NCBI GenBank assembly: GCA_025917655.1
Contig: CP084616.1
Location: 744,001 to 808,000 of the forward strand
Source of the DNA: Chlorella sorokiniana
Taxonomy: Eukaryota > Chlorophyta > Trebouxiophyceae > Chlorellales > Chlorellaceae
Length of the DNA: 64,000 nt
Direction of reading: 5' to 3'
The translations under genes were made by a program, and so were the position numbers. A model generated the notes under the pieces. That model was not told the origin of the DNA. It saw only the letters and a list, made by a program, of their open reading frames with translations, and made no database searches. How positions within the stretch are numbered: the stretch's first letter is position 1; the number at the start of each line of letters is the position of its first letter. Positions 32,433 through 45,004 of this stretch are shown in pieces.

Positions 32433-35400
32433 TTAAGACAGGGCAAGACATTGCAAGGAAGGTTCACAGTTGATAGGAAGGTTCACAGTTGATAAGTGGG
32501 AGGGGACGCTGGAAGGGGGCGTGGCGGTTAGCTTCAGCCTGGCCGCTGCAACCCTTGCCGCTGCAGCCTCGGCAGCTTGCCGCTGCACGGCTGCCGCGAC
32601 AGTGGCCGCTTCAAATCGCCGTCCCTGCGGCCAGGGTCGCCCGTTTGCCTCAGCATCCGCCGCGGCCTGCTGCTCCTCCTCCTCGTCCATGGGCGGCTCG
32701 TGCAGGGGCCCGGCTGCCGCCACATCAGCAGCGGCTTGCCAACGGGGACGTAGACCCGCTTGGACGCCCAACCGGCGGGCATGAACGCGCTGGGAAGCAG
32801 CACCTCGTCCACCTGCAGCGTCAGCGGCGGAGAGGTTGCATGCATGCATGGCACTTTGTAGTTCGCCGATGCCGCAGCGGCAGGCAATGGCTGCCCCCAA
32901 AACAGGCCCGCTCCACAGCCGCCCGCTGGTGCTCACCGTGACGCGCCGGAACCACTGCGTGCATGTGTTGGCTGAGACCGTCGCCATGCAGCCGGGCGGC
33001 ACCGTCACACGCGCCACCGCGATGCCCGTGAAGGGTTCCACGATGTACGCTCCGCCCGAGCGGGAGCAGCGGGCCTCGCCCTCCGCCAGCAGAGCCAGGG
33101 TGCGCTCCGTCAGGGAGTAGACGGGGACGGCGCGGCCCGGCGCGGCCTCAACCAGCCCACCCGCCTTCAGGGCGGCGGCCAAAGCCGCCTGGTCCACAGC
33201 GGCCCCGAACAGGCGATCCGCCAGCCCCAGCTCCGGTGCGCCGGCCTGTTCAGGGGCGGGGGAGTCGGTCAAACGTTTTGAGGGTGCAGAGGTGCTCCTC
33301 CTCACGCCGCCGCTGCCAGCAGTACGGCCCGCCCCTCACCCGCTTCCTCCCCAGGGCTGCCGGCCCCGCCCACGCACCTCGGCAAGCTCCTGGGGCGAGC
33401 ATGCCAGGCCGCGCTCTGCCCGCAAGCAGCGCAGACCCTCAATGTTGACAAGAGGCGCGCCATCAGGCAACTCTGGGCGCTGCTTGCTGAGGCCGGAGCA
33501 CGTTGCTGCCACGTGCAGCACTTCCCACCGGTCGGTGGCGCTGGCGGGGTGCCGCTGCATGATGAATTCGACGCTGATGTTGAACTGCAGCACGGGGCGG
33601 GTGCGGCAAACTCTCAACCTGGCTCAGCCCTCCCTCACGCACACGCACACACGCACACACGCACACGCACACACGCACACACGCACACGCACACACGCAC
33701 ACACGCACACATTCACACCTTGACCCTGCCCACGCCCCTGAGTGCCCTCCATTCTTCGGCATCCATTGCATGGCAGCTCACCTTGCCCTTCTCCGGAGCG
33801 GGCACACGCTGGTGCAGGAGCAGCAGCTGGCAGCCCTGCGCCAGCCTGGCAAGGTGGTTCCTGTGCCCACCTCGCGCCTGCGGGCGGGAAACAAGTGCGG
33901 AACGCGCCATCTCTGCCAGGCGGTATGTGCAAGGATGGATGCAGGCTGCCGTGGGGCGGGTGGGGCGGAAGCAGCGAGCAGCTTTACCGCACCTGCAGGC
34001 TTCCTGCAAAGACATCCCACTTCGTCAGGCCTTGCCAAGCAGCAGCGACGCCGCCCTGCTCGCTGTCAGGGATGGCGGCGGACAGCTGGCCCATAAACTG
34101 CAAGCCCCGTGGCAGCATGTGAGCGTCGCAGTGTTCTCCGTGGATGAGCGCGACCCTTGCGCGGGAGCAGACAGGCATGGCCGGGCAAGGGAATGGCCGC
34201 CAATGCAGAAAAAGGCAAGGCCGCCCTCCCCACCCACCTGCTGGGCAAACCCAGGCATGCTCCATTGCAGGTGGCTCGCCGCCCCATGTGGATCATGTGC
34301 GGGGTGATGGCGCCCAGCGCGGCCGCTGCGCTGCGTGCGGTCAGGCACGCCTGCTGCTGGTAGGCAGCCCTACCCTGGGCACTGAGCAGGGCGGCGCCGC
34401 TGTGCTGCTTCTGCAGCTGCACCAGGCCGCTCACCTGGCCCATCAAAGGGCCAGACAGCAGCAGCTGCAGCACTGGCCCCGCTCGCATCAGGTTGGAGCG
34501 AGCGCTGGACGGGGGCACTATCCCGTTGGCGCTCAGCCGCTCGATCAAGCTCAGTAGAAAGGCCTTGCTGGCCGCGCCGTCCGCCTCTGCGACCCGCTCT
34601 GCTGGAAGCAGTGCTGCAGCAACATTTTGATTGCTGTTGCCGCAGCACAGCAGCTGCCGCGCGCCTGCCTCTGTGATGTACAGGTCGGGCTGCTGCCCGG
34701 CCGCCACGCCCTTTTCTTGCCACACGCCCTCCGGCACCTCCACCTCAAAGAGATGCAACTCGAAAGAGTCGCGGATGAAGGGCTGCTCCACCTGCAGCGG
34801 CGCGCAAGGGTCTGGGGCACGGATGGGAAGGGCTGCTGTACCCAGAGGGGGCCACGCAGCAGGCCGGGGATGCGCAGGGCTTGCGGCGTCACACGATGCT
34901 CCGCCCGCCTTCTTGCCCCCAAGCACAGCGGCAGCCCACCTGGACGGCGAAGCACTTGATGCCGCCGGGCACCGAGATGGCGCCCGGTCCAGCAGCCGCA
35001 GCAGCGCGCCCTGCTTGCGCGCCGGCCACAGCGCCAGCAAGGGCCAGAAGGCGGGTGCCTCGGGGGTGGCGAACGTGCGCAGGCGGGACAGCACGGGCGC
35101 CAGCCGCTGCAGGGCCAGCGGGTCTGAGGTGATGCGCTTGTACAGCCTGCGAAAGGGGGTGGCCAGGGATCAGGCAGCCGAAGCGACGCGTTTCCTTCCG
35201 GGGGACTGAATGCGCAGCTCCAGGTGGCTGACGCCGGCAGGAAGGGGAGCTCTGAATGCGCGGCCGCGAGTTGCAGCCGCCAGGTGCCTCCCGCCAACCC
35301 TCACTCATGCAGGAATCGCCCCACGATGAGGCGGCCGTGCAGGGCCACGTAGAACATCTCGTAGTCGCCCGCGCGGCGCGACCTGCGGATGGTCGGCGGG

Positions 35401-37345
35401 TCGTAGCCGGCCGCTGCCAGGATGGGGCTGGCCATCCGCACCACAAGCTCCGCCATTGCCAGGTTGCGGGTGCATATCAAGTAGAGCACAGCGTGATGCT
35501 GCGTGCAGCCCGCCTGCGGGAGGGCGCAGCATGGCGGACATCCGCAGCTCGGGTTGCAGTGGGTAGCAGCAGCTGCCTGGTGCCACCGCACGGCCGCATG
35601 GCGCAGGCGCGTGCTCTGCTCCCGCAATGCGACCCCAGCAGGGCGGCTCACCTGCGGCCTGTGGCCCGACAGTGCGCCGTCTCCCGCAATGATGATCACC
35701 AGGCACACAGCCTGTGCAGCGGGGAGGCCAGCGCTGCCCTGCATGCATGCAGCAGCCGCACAGGTTGCAGACCTGGAAGGGGATAGCGGCGAGGGCAGCG
35801 GCACCGCCAGAGACAGCTGGACAAGCGAATGCTCGCCGTGCCGGCAACTCACAAGAAGAGCTCTGCGTGCTCTTCGGCAAACTGGTGCGACTTGCCGCCG
35901 CCGCCGGTGGGGAAGATCTTCTCCAACCCAGCCAGCAGCCGTCCCACCCCCGCAGGCTGATGGTGACCATGAATTGCAGGCCATCCGGTCGGTTGGCGGT
36001 GGATTTCCATGGCTTGACCTCCACCTTGATGCTGCAGCATGGCCAGGCAGCAGTCGCGTGAGCAGGGCTTCCGCAGCCGCAAGCGGTGTGGCGGCTGCAG
36101 GGCATCGGTGGGCGGCATGCTGCGAGGGACAGCGGCAAGCCCCTCACCTGCACCTGTCCAGCGTGCCCAGCAGGCGGGGCAGCTGCATGCCAAACTGCAG
36201 GTCTCCAAGCTGCAGCCCGTGAATGATTGCTGTGGCACCACTGGTGCCGACCTCGATGCAGCCGTCAGTTAGGGTCAGCCCCAGTGCAACGCCCGCCGAC
36301 ACCCAGTCTTTCAGCAGCGGCGTGAGCTGGGAATCTGGCACGCAGGGTCCCAGCACCTGCTGCCAGTCGGGACCCACCACGGCGTCCAGGTGCAGCTCCT
36401 CTTGCAGGCCACCGGCTTGCAGGCGCAGCGGGCGGCCAAAGCGTGCGGTCATCACGCCGCACATCTCCTCTGCCACCGCGGCAAAGGTGCGCCCGCTGCC
36501 CCGCTGCAGCAGCTCCAGGCTCCACCGAGCCTGCTGCTCCGGCGTGCCTACTATCACCACGTTGCCAAACATGTGGTCCTGCTTGAGGGAGTTTTGGAGG
36601 GCAGCGGGGACCGCGGGCTGGAACCAACAAGAAATGAGGGGAGACCAGGGCAGCTGGCAGGGCAAGGGAGGGCGCCCACTCGACTCTTTTTCAGAGTTGC
36701 TGAGCAGCGTTCCTACCTTGGCCACCGTGTTGTCCGCCCCCGCCTCATCAAGCTCCGGCCGTGGTCGACCGCCAGCGGCAGCAGCCACTCCACCGCCTGC
36801 TGCAGCGCCGCGGTCTTGGCGCGCTCCTCGACGAAGACAGCAGGCTCGGTGCGCTGCCGCTTGGCTTGCAGCTGCTCTTCTGCCTCCTCCAGCAGAGGAG
36901 CGGGCATGACCAGCATGATGGCGCACTCGAATGGTGATTCCTGCTGGCTGCGGGGGCGGTTGGGGCGAGGCGCGGCACGCGCTCGGCGGCGGCACAGGGG
37001 GCAGAGCATCTCCGCCTGCAGCGCAGGCCGCACCCCCACCACCCCACCACCCCCGCGGGCAGCGCTCACTCTGTCTTGATGCCACGCACCACCAGGACGG
37101 GCACCTTGAAGGGCCTGGCGCTTTGCGGATCCCCTTCCGCGCCCGCGCCCCCGGTGCAGCGCCTCCAGCGTTCGATCGAGCATGGCGTCGGCGGTGTCTC
37201 TGTCGCTGGCCATGACCCGCAGGCCGCACACCACGGCCTCCTGCCCCCTGCCCAGGCGCTTCCCTTCCTTGCATAGCTCCATCAGCAGGCCCTCCGCCTC
37301 CTCAAGCGACCTGGGCTGCTGCAGGGCGTAGGGTGGCCCCGCCAT
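32433..37345 (-). CDS. Large uncharacterised multi-exon gene (possible vWA-like segment)
   Basis: The start ATG is at 37345. Exons in order: GRGQEAVVCGLRVMASDRD, FKVPVLVVRGIKTE, SPFECAIMLVMPAPLLEEA, DHMFGNVVIVGTPEQQARW and GLQLGDLQFGMQLPRLLG (36265-36590). Then LLAGLEKIFPTGGGGKSHQ and FAEEHAELFL (about 35850-35930), AVCLVIIIAGDGALSG (about 35680-35730), RRAGDYEMFYVALHGRLIVG (about 35320-35380), VEQPFIRDSFELHLFEVEVP (about 34730-34795), a helical exon to 34280, DRWEVLHVAATCSGLSKQRP (about 33480-33540), YIVEPFTGIAVARVTVPPG (about 33000-33050), and a Glu/Ala-rich tail that stops at 32433. GGGG..S...AE followed by VCLVI recalls the vWA domain of Mediator subunit 25, but the flanks do not fit well. 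Two adjacent genes merged by me is possible. Only exons 1-3 are duplicated at 23 kb. Confidence 0.45.
33636..33717. repeat. (CACACG)n microsatellite
   Basis: An alternating CACACG/CACGCA tract between the exons FNISVEFIMQRH and the preceding ones; intronic in the gene above. Confidence 0.9.
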
Positions 37346-37745
37346 TGCCGCTCCGTGCCCACGGCTGCTGAAATCCACGCTCAATCCCTGGGGATGGTTG
37401 TTAGAGCCTTGGATGAGCCCGGGCGGGTGAGCAGTCGTGAGTTGGGAGGAAAGCGTATTTGAATGGGGTTGGAGGTCGTGAAAGGTGCGGGGCGTTCCCC
37501 TGCTGCCCCGCTAGCAAGCCAATAGATCAGCATGGCAGCCTCAATGGGCAGCTTCATGGGAACACAAGCCAGGGGTCCAGCAGGTGCAGCATGGCCAGCA
37601 TCAGCATTCCATTGCAATTGGAGCAATGCATGCCAGCGTACAGGATCCTGCCAAGGTTGGGGAGACTGTCTCCCAGGATGTGAACCGTGGTGTGGAAGTG
37701 TGCAGCCGCCCGCCGCCGTCTGCGGCCCCGCCTCCCTCCCGATGT
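36330..37745. repeat. Segmental duplication 2, copy B
   Basis: Counterpart of 23075-24430. It contains exons 1-3 of the large gene plus about 400 bp upstream of its start codon. Since the gene continues normally downstream here, this is the likely donor copy. Confidence 0.75.
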
Positions 37746-38457
37746 TAACACCCTGCACCGCGCCCCCTGCTGAGGAGGTGAGATCGGGTGCATGCCGCCC
37801 CACGTGCATGGCTCCTGCACCCGATAGGCTGTCTGGGTGGTGCGCGGCCGCGGCCTCCAGCTCCAGAAACACCAGCTGCCCACACCCCGCCTGCGCCGGG
37901 CCTTGGCCGGCGGCGTCCCTTGCTGCAGGGCGAGGGCCCCCGCGGCTGGTCCCGCGGAGCAGCGGGAGGGCGACACCGACGGGTCCATGGTGCAGGAGAC
38001 GCCGCCCGAGATACGGCCGCCGCCTGCGGCGCACGGGCTGGGCGCCGGCTATCTGGGCGGCGGTGCGTAGCACCGAGTGCGCCCGACCGTGGACCCGCCC
38101 TGCCCTGGGCATCAATGCTTGCAGTGTATGTGGGGAAACGACGATAACGGCAGCCTTTCCCGGCCAAATGTGTGTAATGCGTCACAGTCTGAAGCGCAGC
38201 GTGTTGAGGGCAGTACAAGGACAAGCTTGAAGACAGAGGCCATTGCCCTGAATGGTGAACAGGGTGCATTGGCGGCTGGGAACGCCGCCACGCAGGCCTC
38301 CTTCCTTGCGGGTGCAGCGCGCGCGCGGCCACGGCGTCTTGTTACAAAAGGAGCGCAGTGAAAAGCTTCGATGTGCAAGGGGCAGAGTGAAGCGCTGCAG
38401 ACAGCGCAAGCGAGGTGGGCACTGGGGGATGGCTGGCTGGCATCGCGGCGGCCCCGG
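37346..38457. other. Intergenic, about 1.1 kb
   Basis: Holds the promoter side of the large minus-strand gene and the 3' flank of the next one. The left 400 bp belong to segmental duplication 2. Short frames such as LVFLELEAAAAHHPDSLSGA (minus, about 37810-37870) could be a stray exon, but no start, stop or partner exon was found. Confidence 0.4.
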
Positions 38458-41400
38458 CTACTCGGAGGCCTGCGTGGAGCCCAGCACCGACCCGCGCGCC
38501 GTCCCGCTCCCGGCGGCGCGCTTGCTGCCGCCAGGCGCCGCGTTCTCATCCCCCCGCGCTTCTTGCTCTCCGCCGCCTTGGCGTCCGCGCGCTTGGCGGC
38601 GTCAGACGGCTGCACGAGGCGTGCCGCGTTGGGGTACTTCTGGGTGGTCAGTCGCTCCGCTTTCTTCAGCATCCGGCTGTACTTCTCTTGCGGCAGTGCC
38701 TGCCACACCGCCTGCATGCTCGTCCCCGCCTGCAAGGGCGCGAGGCTGCAAGTGTGCACACCGCGCCGGCTGAGCACAGCCATACAGGTTGACAGGGGCG
38801 CTGCCAGGCGAGAGGGGCGCGAGCGCGGAGGCGGCAGCCAACCTTTTCGGCGGTCTTCATCGCCCCCTGCTCCAGCATGGGCATCTTCACCGCGCGCAGG
38901 AGCGCATCCGCCTGGTGCTCGTCCGCAAGCAGCTCCGCCAGCCCCTCCTGGGCAGCACGGTTGAGGTTGCTTTGGCCCGCATGCACCCCCCGCAGCCCCC
39001 TGTGATGTCAGAGCGGCGACGAACGCAACAGCATCCCACCTTAAGAGCCTCCTCCGAAGCGCCGCCGGTCTGCTGCACGTGCCCGGGGTCTGCCAGCAGG
39101 GCACCCATCAGCCGGCGTGCCGCATGCGACGCCGAGACGCCCTGTTTCAGGTGAGGCCCCAACAGGAGCGCGACCTGGAGCAGGCGCTCGGCGGCGTTGA
39201 AGACCGGAAAGGCGGTGCGTGCCGCTGCACAGGAGGGTCAACCGAGTGGGGACACTTGCCAGGGGGTGGCCAGAGGAATGCCCGCCCTTTACCCGCCCCA
39301 CCCCCACCCCCACAAGCCCTCACACAAACGCAAGCATGTGGCCAACGAGCGACCCGCCCGTCAGCCTGCCCTCTGTGCCCCCAGCGCGCCTATGTCGTCT
39401 GCCGCCTTGTCCAGAGCTGCCTTGTGCTCGGTGCGATCCTCCTTGCGCTGCTTGGCGACGGCGTGCCGCCCGTAGCCACCAGCCCGGAAGGCGGTCCAGG
39501 AGGCCTGGTGTTTAGAGAGGCGGCGCCAAGGCGTGGACACCTCGCTCTGGGGGTTGGGGGCGAGGGAGGGAGGGGCCACATCGCAGGAGGCTGAACTGCA
39601 GTAGCTTGAGAGCGGTGGAGCATAGGGCCCCGCGGGCGGGCCACGCCGCCGCTGGCCGCCGCGACCGGGAGAGCCCACGCCCACCTGGTCCGGCACGATG
39701 CACAGGGCCGCCGGCTCAATGACGCGAAGCAGGCAGGCGCGCTGGCTGCCGGCAGACCCGCGCTGGCTGCCGGCGAAACCGTCTGGGCCGCTGGCGCTGC
39801 TGGCGGTCGCCGCTTGCCCGCCGAGCGACACATCGTCACTCTGCTGAGGGCCCGTGCCCCCGCTGTCCTCCTCCGCGTCGCCGTCCTGCAGGTACTGGGT
39901 CACAAACTCCAGCAGCCTGGTCTCCATGTCGGCCGCCTCTTCGGTGCGCAACCATCGCGCAAGAGCCTCCTCGCCCAGGTCGGCCTGCAGAGCCGCAAGA
40001 GCAGCTTGCCAATGCCTGCAGCAGCGGGGGTGGGGGACGCGGGAGGGGCTGGGGTGCACACGGTGGTGGGGTGCACACACACATGGACCGGCGGCGCGCC
40101 AGGGCGCCCGCACGAGCGCACCTGCGCGCCATCAAGCAAGCGGCGTGATCCGCAGCCTTCTCCTGGTCTGCCTGCAGCGATCCCGGGGGGTCAGTGTTGG
40201 AAGGGGCCATGCAGCTCGCGAGGCAGCTCGACGGGCGGGCAGGAGCAGGCCGGGAGGCAGCGCTGACCTCGTCACCGGCGGGGTGCACACCCTGCACCAG
40301 GCTGTGGTACATCAGGTAGGCACGGGGCGGTCGCACTGCTGCATATCGATGAGCGCCAGCTCCCATGGCAACACCTGGTAGGGCTCGAGGTCGGCCAACT
40401 TCTGCGCATGGGTTGGCGTGCGAGCACGCCGGTGGTCAGCGCAGGAGCAGGCGGTGTGGCAGGCGGCGGCTCCCTGCCGCTCACCTCCAGCATGGCGGGG
40501 TGTAACCCAGCAGCGTGTCTGGCGCCGCGCCGTCACCGCCAAAGGCCTGCGCACGCTCCGCTTCCGCGTCGACCGCGGCAGCAGGCTGCGGCGGAGAGCA
40601 TCGGTGGGGTGGAGGGGACTGGGTGGGGCGGACGCGCGTACCGCCTCCTGCACACACAGGCAAGGTCTCCCTCCACCTCGCGCAGCCCGCGCAGCCCGCG
40701 CACCAGGTTGTACGCAATGGCGGGAAGGGTGGCCAGGGAGCGGCGCGCGCCCTCCATCAAGGCCAGCTGCGCAAAGCGCGCCTCCAGCAGGGGCAGGTGG
40801 TGCACAACGCCATCCAGCAGCCACAGCCGCTCCGTCTCCTGGTCCGCCAGCAACTTCACGAAGGCCACCTGCAGGGGGCCCGCAGCAAGGGAGGTTAAAA
40901 AGCATGCATCGCCAGCACAGGTGGCATAGGGCCAGGGGGCGGCTGGCCGGGGCCGCGGCATGCAGCACCCACCTTGTCCTCCGCGTCGGCCTTCAGCCTC
41001 CACAGCAGGCAGTGGAAGAAGCCAAGGCGCGACGCCTTGCCGTCCTCCAGCGCTGCACGGGCGAGGAAACGTCAGGGGCCTTGCCACACGGCGAGCGTGC
41101 AGCGCGGGGCGGGGCGGCCGAAGCTGGGGCCGCAGCGGCTGGTCACCTGCAGATGCGCGGCGAGGCCAGCACCGCCTGCACCACCTCCATGCAGCCCCGG
41201 GAGTCTTCCTTGAAGGCGCGCCCCAGCTGGTGCACCTGGGTGGCCCCCTCGTCTGCACCCATGGGGCAAGGTCGGGTCAGGAGGGGGAAAGGGCATTGTT
41301 GGGGGCCCACCTCGTCGTGGCGGCGCCAGGCTGGGCGACCTACAGCTGAGGGTGCAGCTGAGGAGAGTGGAGGAGCGCTCCCCCATCTCCATCGCGCGAA

Positions 41401-42925
41401 GGGTCTCGTCGTGCAGCAAGGCAGACATGAGCAGCACGTAAGGGCCGCGGGTCAGGCCGCACACGGTGGCGTCGTCTGTTGACTTGGCCGCGCTCTGGCA
41501 AGGGTGTGGGAGGCGGGGGTGGGGTTGGGCGGCGTGCTGGGCGGCGAGGCAGCAGCGCGCAGGGGAGGCAGCACCTGGCGGCAGCGGCCCCGACAACCAC
41601 ACCTCACCTCGCGGCCAACATGAATGGCCTGGCTCAAGCTCGCCGGGTCGCGCAGGTCGCCGAGGCGCTTGTCACTCTTTGTGAAGCGAGCAAGGAGGCC
41701 GACAAAGGCGGGCAGGGCGGCGTCCACATCGGCATCCGAGAGGTGTGCCGTGGCATACAGCACGCGAAAGAGTTCGGCGTACCCGATGTCGCCGGTGCTG
41801 TCGGCGTGCTGGCCGCCGCCTGCGTCGAAGATGCGGCCCACCGCGACGGCGGCATCCGAGGTGCCCAGCCCCAGCACAGACGACGCGTGCAGCGTAACGG
41901 GCGCCGTGGGCGTCTCCAGCACAGCCTGCGTCATCAGCGAGGGGAAGGGGGCCCCTCGGTAGGTGGGGGATGGGGGAGGTGCAAGCACCCAGCGGCGCGA
42001 GCACCCACAGCAGGAAGACAGACCCACGGAGCGAGCACCCAGGGGCGTGAGCACCCACAGCAGGAAGACAGACCCACGGAGCGAGCACCCAGGGGCGTGA
42101 GCACCCACAGCAGGAAGACAGACCCACGGAGCGAGCACCCAGGGGCGTGAGCACCCACAGCAGGAGGGCTGACCTGCAGCGGGGCGAGGTGGGAGATGGG
42201 CTCCAGCTCCACGCAGCCGTCCACCAGCAGGCGCAGCACGACGCGGTCGGCGCTGTCCTCGGGCAGCTGCTCGCAGGCCGCAGCCTACGGGGCGGGGAAG
42301 GGGGAGAGTAAGGGTGTGTGTGTGTGTGGATGGTTCTGCTGCGGCCCCTGCAGGGGCGGGGCGCGGGCCAGGCGCCAGCCCCTGCCTCCCGCCCGCATCC
42401 ACCCACCACGCCCGCCTCAAACCGCTGCTGGATGGCGCGGCGGCGGTCCAGCTCCGCCGGCGCCACCGGCCTGCCATTGGCAGCCTCCAGCCAGATGGCC
42501 TTGCGCAGTCGGATGGCATGCCAGTCGCGCGTCTGGGGCTTGGCGCCCCGCAACGCAACCGCCGGCTGCAGCGTCAGCGACTCTCCCTCTGCGACGCCGT
42601 GCTGCAGCGCGGCGCTGGCCCTCCGGCGCACGTCCTGCCCACCCAGCTGGGACTCATTGGCTGCCTCGGTGAAGCTTGTCGTGAATAGGTATGGGGGCAG
42701 CGGGGCGGTCCGCAGAACAGTGCGCAGGCCAGCGCTCGCCGCCTCGGCCGTCAGGCTGTCCCATCCGGCGGCGTCTCCCACCCGTTCCACCTCACCCCAA
42801 TCTCCCGCAGCAGCACGATTCCAAGCAGGGCCGCTGCTGGCAGCTCTGGAGGCCGGGCGGGAGGAGAGGGTGGCGAAGAGCAGGTCAACGCTGGGTTTTA
42901 CCAAAGCAAACGAGCCCCACGACAT
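38458..42925 (-). CDS. Large uncharacterised cytosolic-type protein
   Basis: The start ATG at 42925 opens MSWGSFALVKPSVDLLFATL. Exons continue with PYLFTTSFTEAANESQLGG, DWHAIRLRKAIWLEAANGRP, VLRLLVDGCVELEPISHLA (about 42180-42240), HLSDADVDAALPAFVGLLAR (about 41690-41750), ATVCGLTRGPYVLLMSALLH, EDSRGCMEVVQAVLASPRIC, KASRLGFFHCLLWRLKADAE, ERLWLLDGVVHHLPLLEARF (about 40780-40840), HWQAALAALQADLGEEALAR, a low-complexity linker, HEQ-type EHKAALDKAADDIGALGAQ, and SRMLKKAERLTTQKYPNAAR (about 38600-38670). The tail is basic (AKAAESKKRG); after one corrected G it ends GSVLGSTQASE with the stop at 38458. No signal peptide, membrane span or catalytic motif was seen. The helical character suggests a scaffold or adaptor; I do not recognise the family. 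Confidence 0.5.
42001..42166. repeat. 50-bp tandem repeat in an intron
   Basis: Units start at 42001, 42051 and 42101, with a partial fourth at 42151 and a partial one before 42001. Each begins GCACCCACAGCAGGAAGACA. Units are almost identical, pointing to recent expansion. It lies between the exons ending APLQ and starting AVLETPTAP. Confidence 0.9.
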
Positions 42926-43623
42926 GCTGTGGCGACCTCAGAGGGAATGAGGTGCAATCGAGACTGGCAGCACGCTGTCCGGCCCGGGGGTAATGCCGCC
43001 CAGCACGCGCCCAGCAGGCCGACCAGGCGCGCGTGAAGCGCTGCCGTCGTGCTCGCCACCGATCAAGGGGAGGCTGCGGGCTCGTCTGAGCGGCGGAAGG
43101 CGTGCTGGGTGCTTGCCGCAAGCGGGGGCTGGCACGCTGGCGGCGGCAACGCAGGCGGCGCAGGCGGCGCCCTGGCTGGCTGGCAGGCGCTCCCCAGCGG
43201 CTCACGCACCAATGCCCGCGCGTCACTGCCATCTGGGGTGGTGTGGGTGGGGTGAAGTCCGTCCCAGCATGGCCCCCAGCGACCCACCCCCACCACTTGC
43301 GGCGACGAGGCATTGTTACAAGCCACCTGTAACAGAACCAATCTGTTTGTCAGAAGTGAGCTGATGCAGCTGCTGCAGTCAGCACACAGGAGCACACACA
43401 CCGGCCTCGACGAAGCTGGGGAGCTGTAAGAGGGGCCTTACACAGCGCTGCACAGTGTGGGCTCAGCAGGGCATCAGGATTGCTGGAAAGGCACAACAAG
43501 AAAGAGCTCAGAATGAACTCCGCAAAAAGACAGCGGCATGAGGCCGTGGGGAAAGAAAGTCGGCAGCGCACAGCGCAAGTCCGACACAAGAGTACAGCTA
43601 GACGGCAAGGCGACAGGAATGAA
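42926..43623. other. Intergenic, about 700 bp
   Basis: Upstream of the large minus gene and 3' of the SprT-like gene. Contains the dispersed repeat at 43085-43258. The remainder (43330-43620) is less GC-rich and shows nothing recognisable. Confidence 0.5.
43085..43258. repeat. Dispersed repeat shared with 24515-24690
   Basis: Same orientation as its partner. In the partner it lies just upstream of the TET/JBP-like gene; here it lies upstream of the uncharacterised 38.5-42.9 kb gene. Confidence 0.7.
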
Positions 43624-45004
43624 TCAAAGCACTTTTTGTTCTTTGCAGTGCCGTCGTGCCTTCAATGCTGTGCTGCTGCAATACCCGCTGCAAGCGCGCC
43701 GGGGCTGCCGCTCACGAGGACGGGAGGGCGGGCGCCCGGGCAGCGCGGCCCATGCATGCTGCACGCTTTCCAGGCCCGCAGCGTTGTTGAGCCAGCCCAC
43801 GCCCGTCTCGGCGTCGGCCTGCCCCGCCGACAGGGGCATCGCCGCCGGCGTGATCCTCTGCTCCAGCTTGTCCTCTGCCCAGGGGTGTCCAAAGATGTTC
43901 TGGGGGAGCGGGCCAAACAAGGGGTGGAACACGCGGGTCAGGGGCTGAGGGAGGCAAGGGCGCGGCGGCTGAGCGGCACACCCGCCACCCGCCAGGCGCA
44001 GCGGCCCCGCCTGGCACAGGTGGCGGAAGAGCCAGCCGTGACCCGTGTGCTCCGCCATCTCCGCGGGCGGCAGGCCCATGCCGTTGATGATGCAGTGCAC
44101 CAGCTCGTGCGCCAGCAGGTGCAGCGCCACTTGCAGCTTGGTGCGGCAGGGGTACCCATCGACCAGGGTGTGGGTGGCGGGGTAGGCGCCGAGGGTGGCC
44201 GCGCGCACCACCAGGCTGTTGATGGTGGAGAGGCACAGCTCCTCCGCCGCCCGCTCAGCGGGTGGGCGGCGCAGCTTGAGGGGGAGGGAGACAGCAGCAC
44301 GCTGCCGCCGCGGGCCGACCTGCGCTTGCCGTCGTCGCTCACGACGTACCTGCGGGCGGGCGGTGCGGCGGCAGGCGAGATGCTGGTGGCGCGCGGCCTC
44401 GCCCGGCCCCAGCGTGGCGCCAGCGCCTGCCCGGGTGCTACCCTGCTCACATGGAGATGTCTCCGCCCTGCTTGTTGCTCAGGTGAAGCCGGACCGGCAG
44501 GCCGGCGTCGGCCAGCGCGCACAGCAGGCCGCGAGGGTGGCCAAAGAAGGCGGCACAGATCTCCTCCACCATGATCTGCAGAGGTTGGGCCACGGCGCAC
44601 GCCCCTGGCTTGCCGGCTGCCGGGCTTGCGCGTGACGGTGAGCACAGCAGGCGGCGGGTGGGGCGGCGGGCGGGCAGGCAGGCGCCAGGCATCGCCGCCG
44701 CGGGTGCCCACTGGCGTCACGGCAGCTGCGGCACGCACCAGCACGTGCTCCTCGCGCAGGCCCCCTGCCAATCATGCGCCTCGTCCAGCATGCCCTGCAG
44801 GCGCGGCACAGCCGCCCCCTCCACTCGCTGCCACAAGACGTCGTGCTCTGGGCGGCAGGCAGGCGCGGCGGTGGCCCAGGGACCGCTCGTGCCGCCTGCC
44901 AGCAGAGCATGCGCATCCACGGGCAAGCGCATGCCCAGCGCACCAAATACGCCGCTGCAGGGGAAGGAGGCGGTGGCCCGTGGGCGCTGCCGCAGCTTCC
45001 TCAT
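43624..45004 (-). CDS. SprT-like zinc metalloprotease
   Basis: The core exon reads KLQVALHLLAHELVHCIING, with HELVH (HExxH, about 44095-44109) followed by MAEHTGHGWLFRHLC. HExxH plus a third zinc-binding His in GHG..F is the SprT/Spartan signature; such enzymes digest DNA-protein crosslinks. Upstream exons read EEICAAFFGHPRGLLCALAD (about 44510-44570), EEHVLVRAAAAVTPVGTRGG (about 44690-44755) and GVFGALGMRLPVDAHALLAG (about 44890-44950). The ATG at 45004 overlaps the stop of the SET frame as ATGA, but splicing may place the start elsewhere. The downstream exon NIFGHPWAEDKLEQRITPAA leads to the stop at 43624. Fusion with the SET gene through a GC-AG intron (CAG/GCAAGT near 45050) cannot be excluded. 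No PIP-box or UBZ was recognised. Confidence 0.6.

Noticed and set aside
32433-37345. Naming the large minus gene Mediator subunit 25
   Set aside because: Only one short vWA-like stretch fits; exons before and after show no Mediator features.
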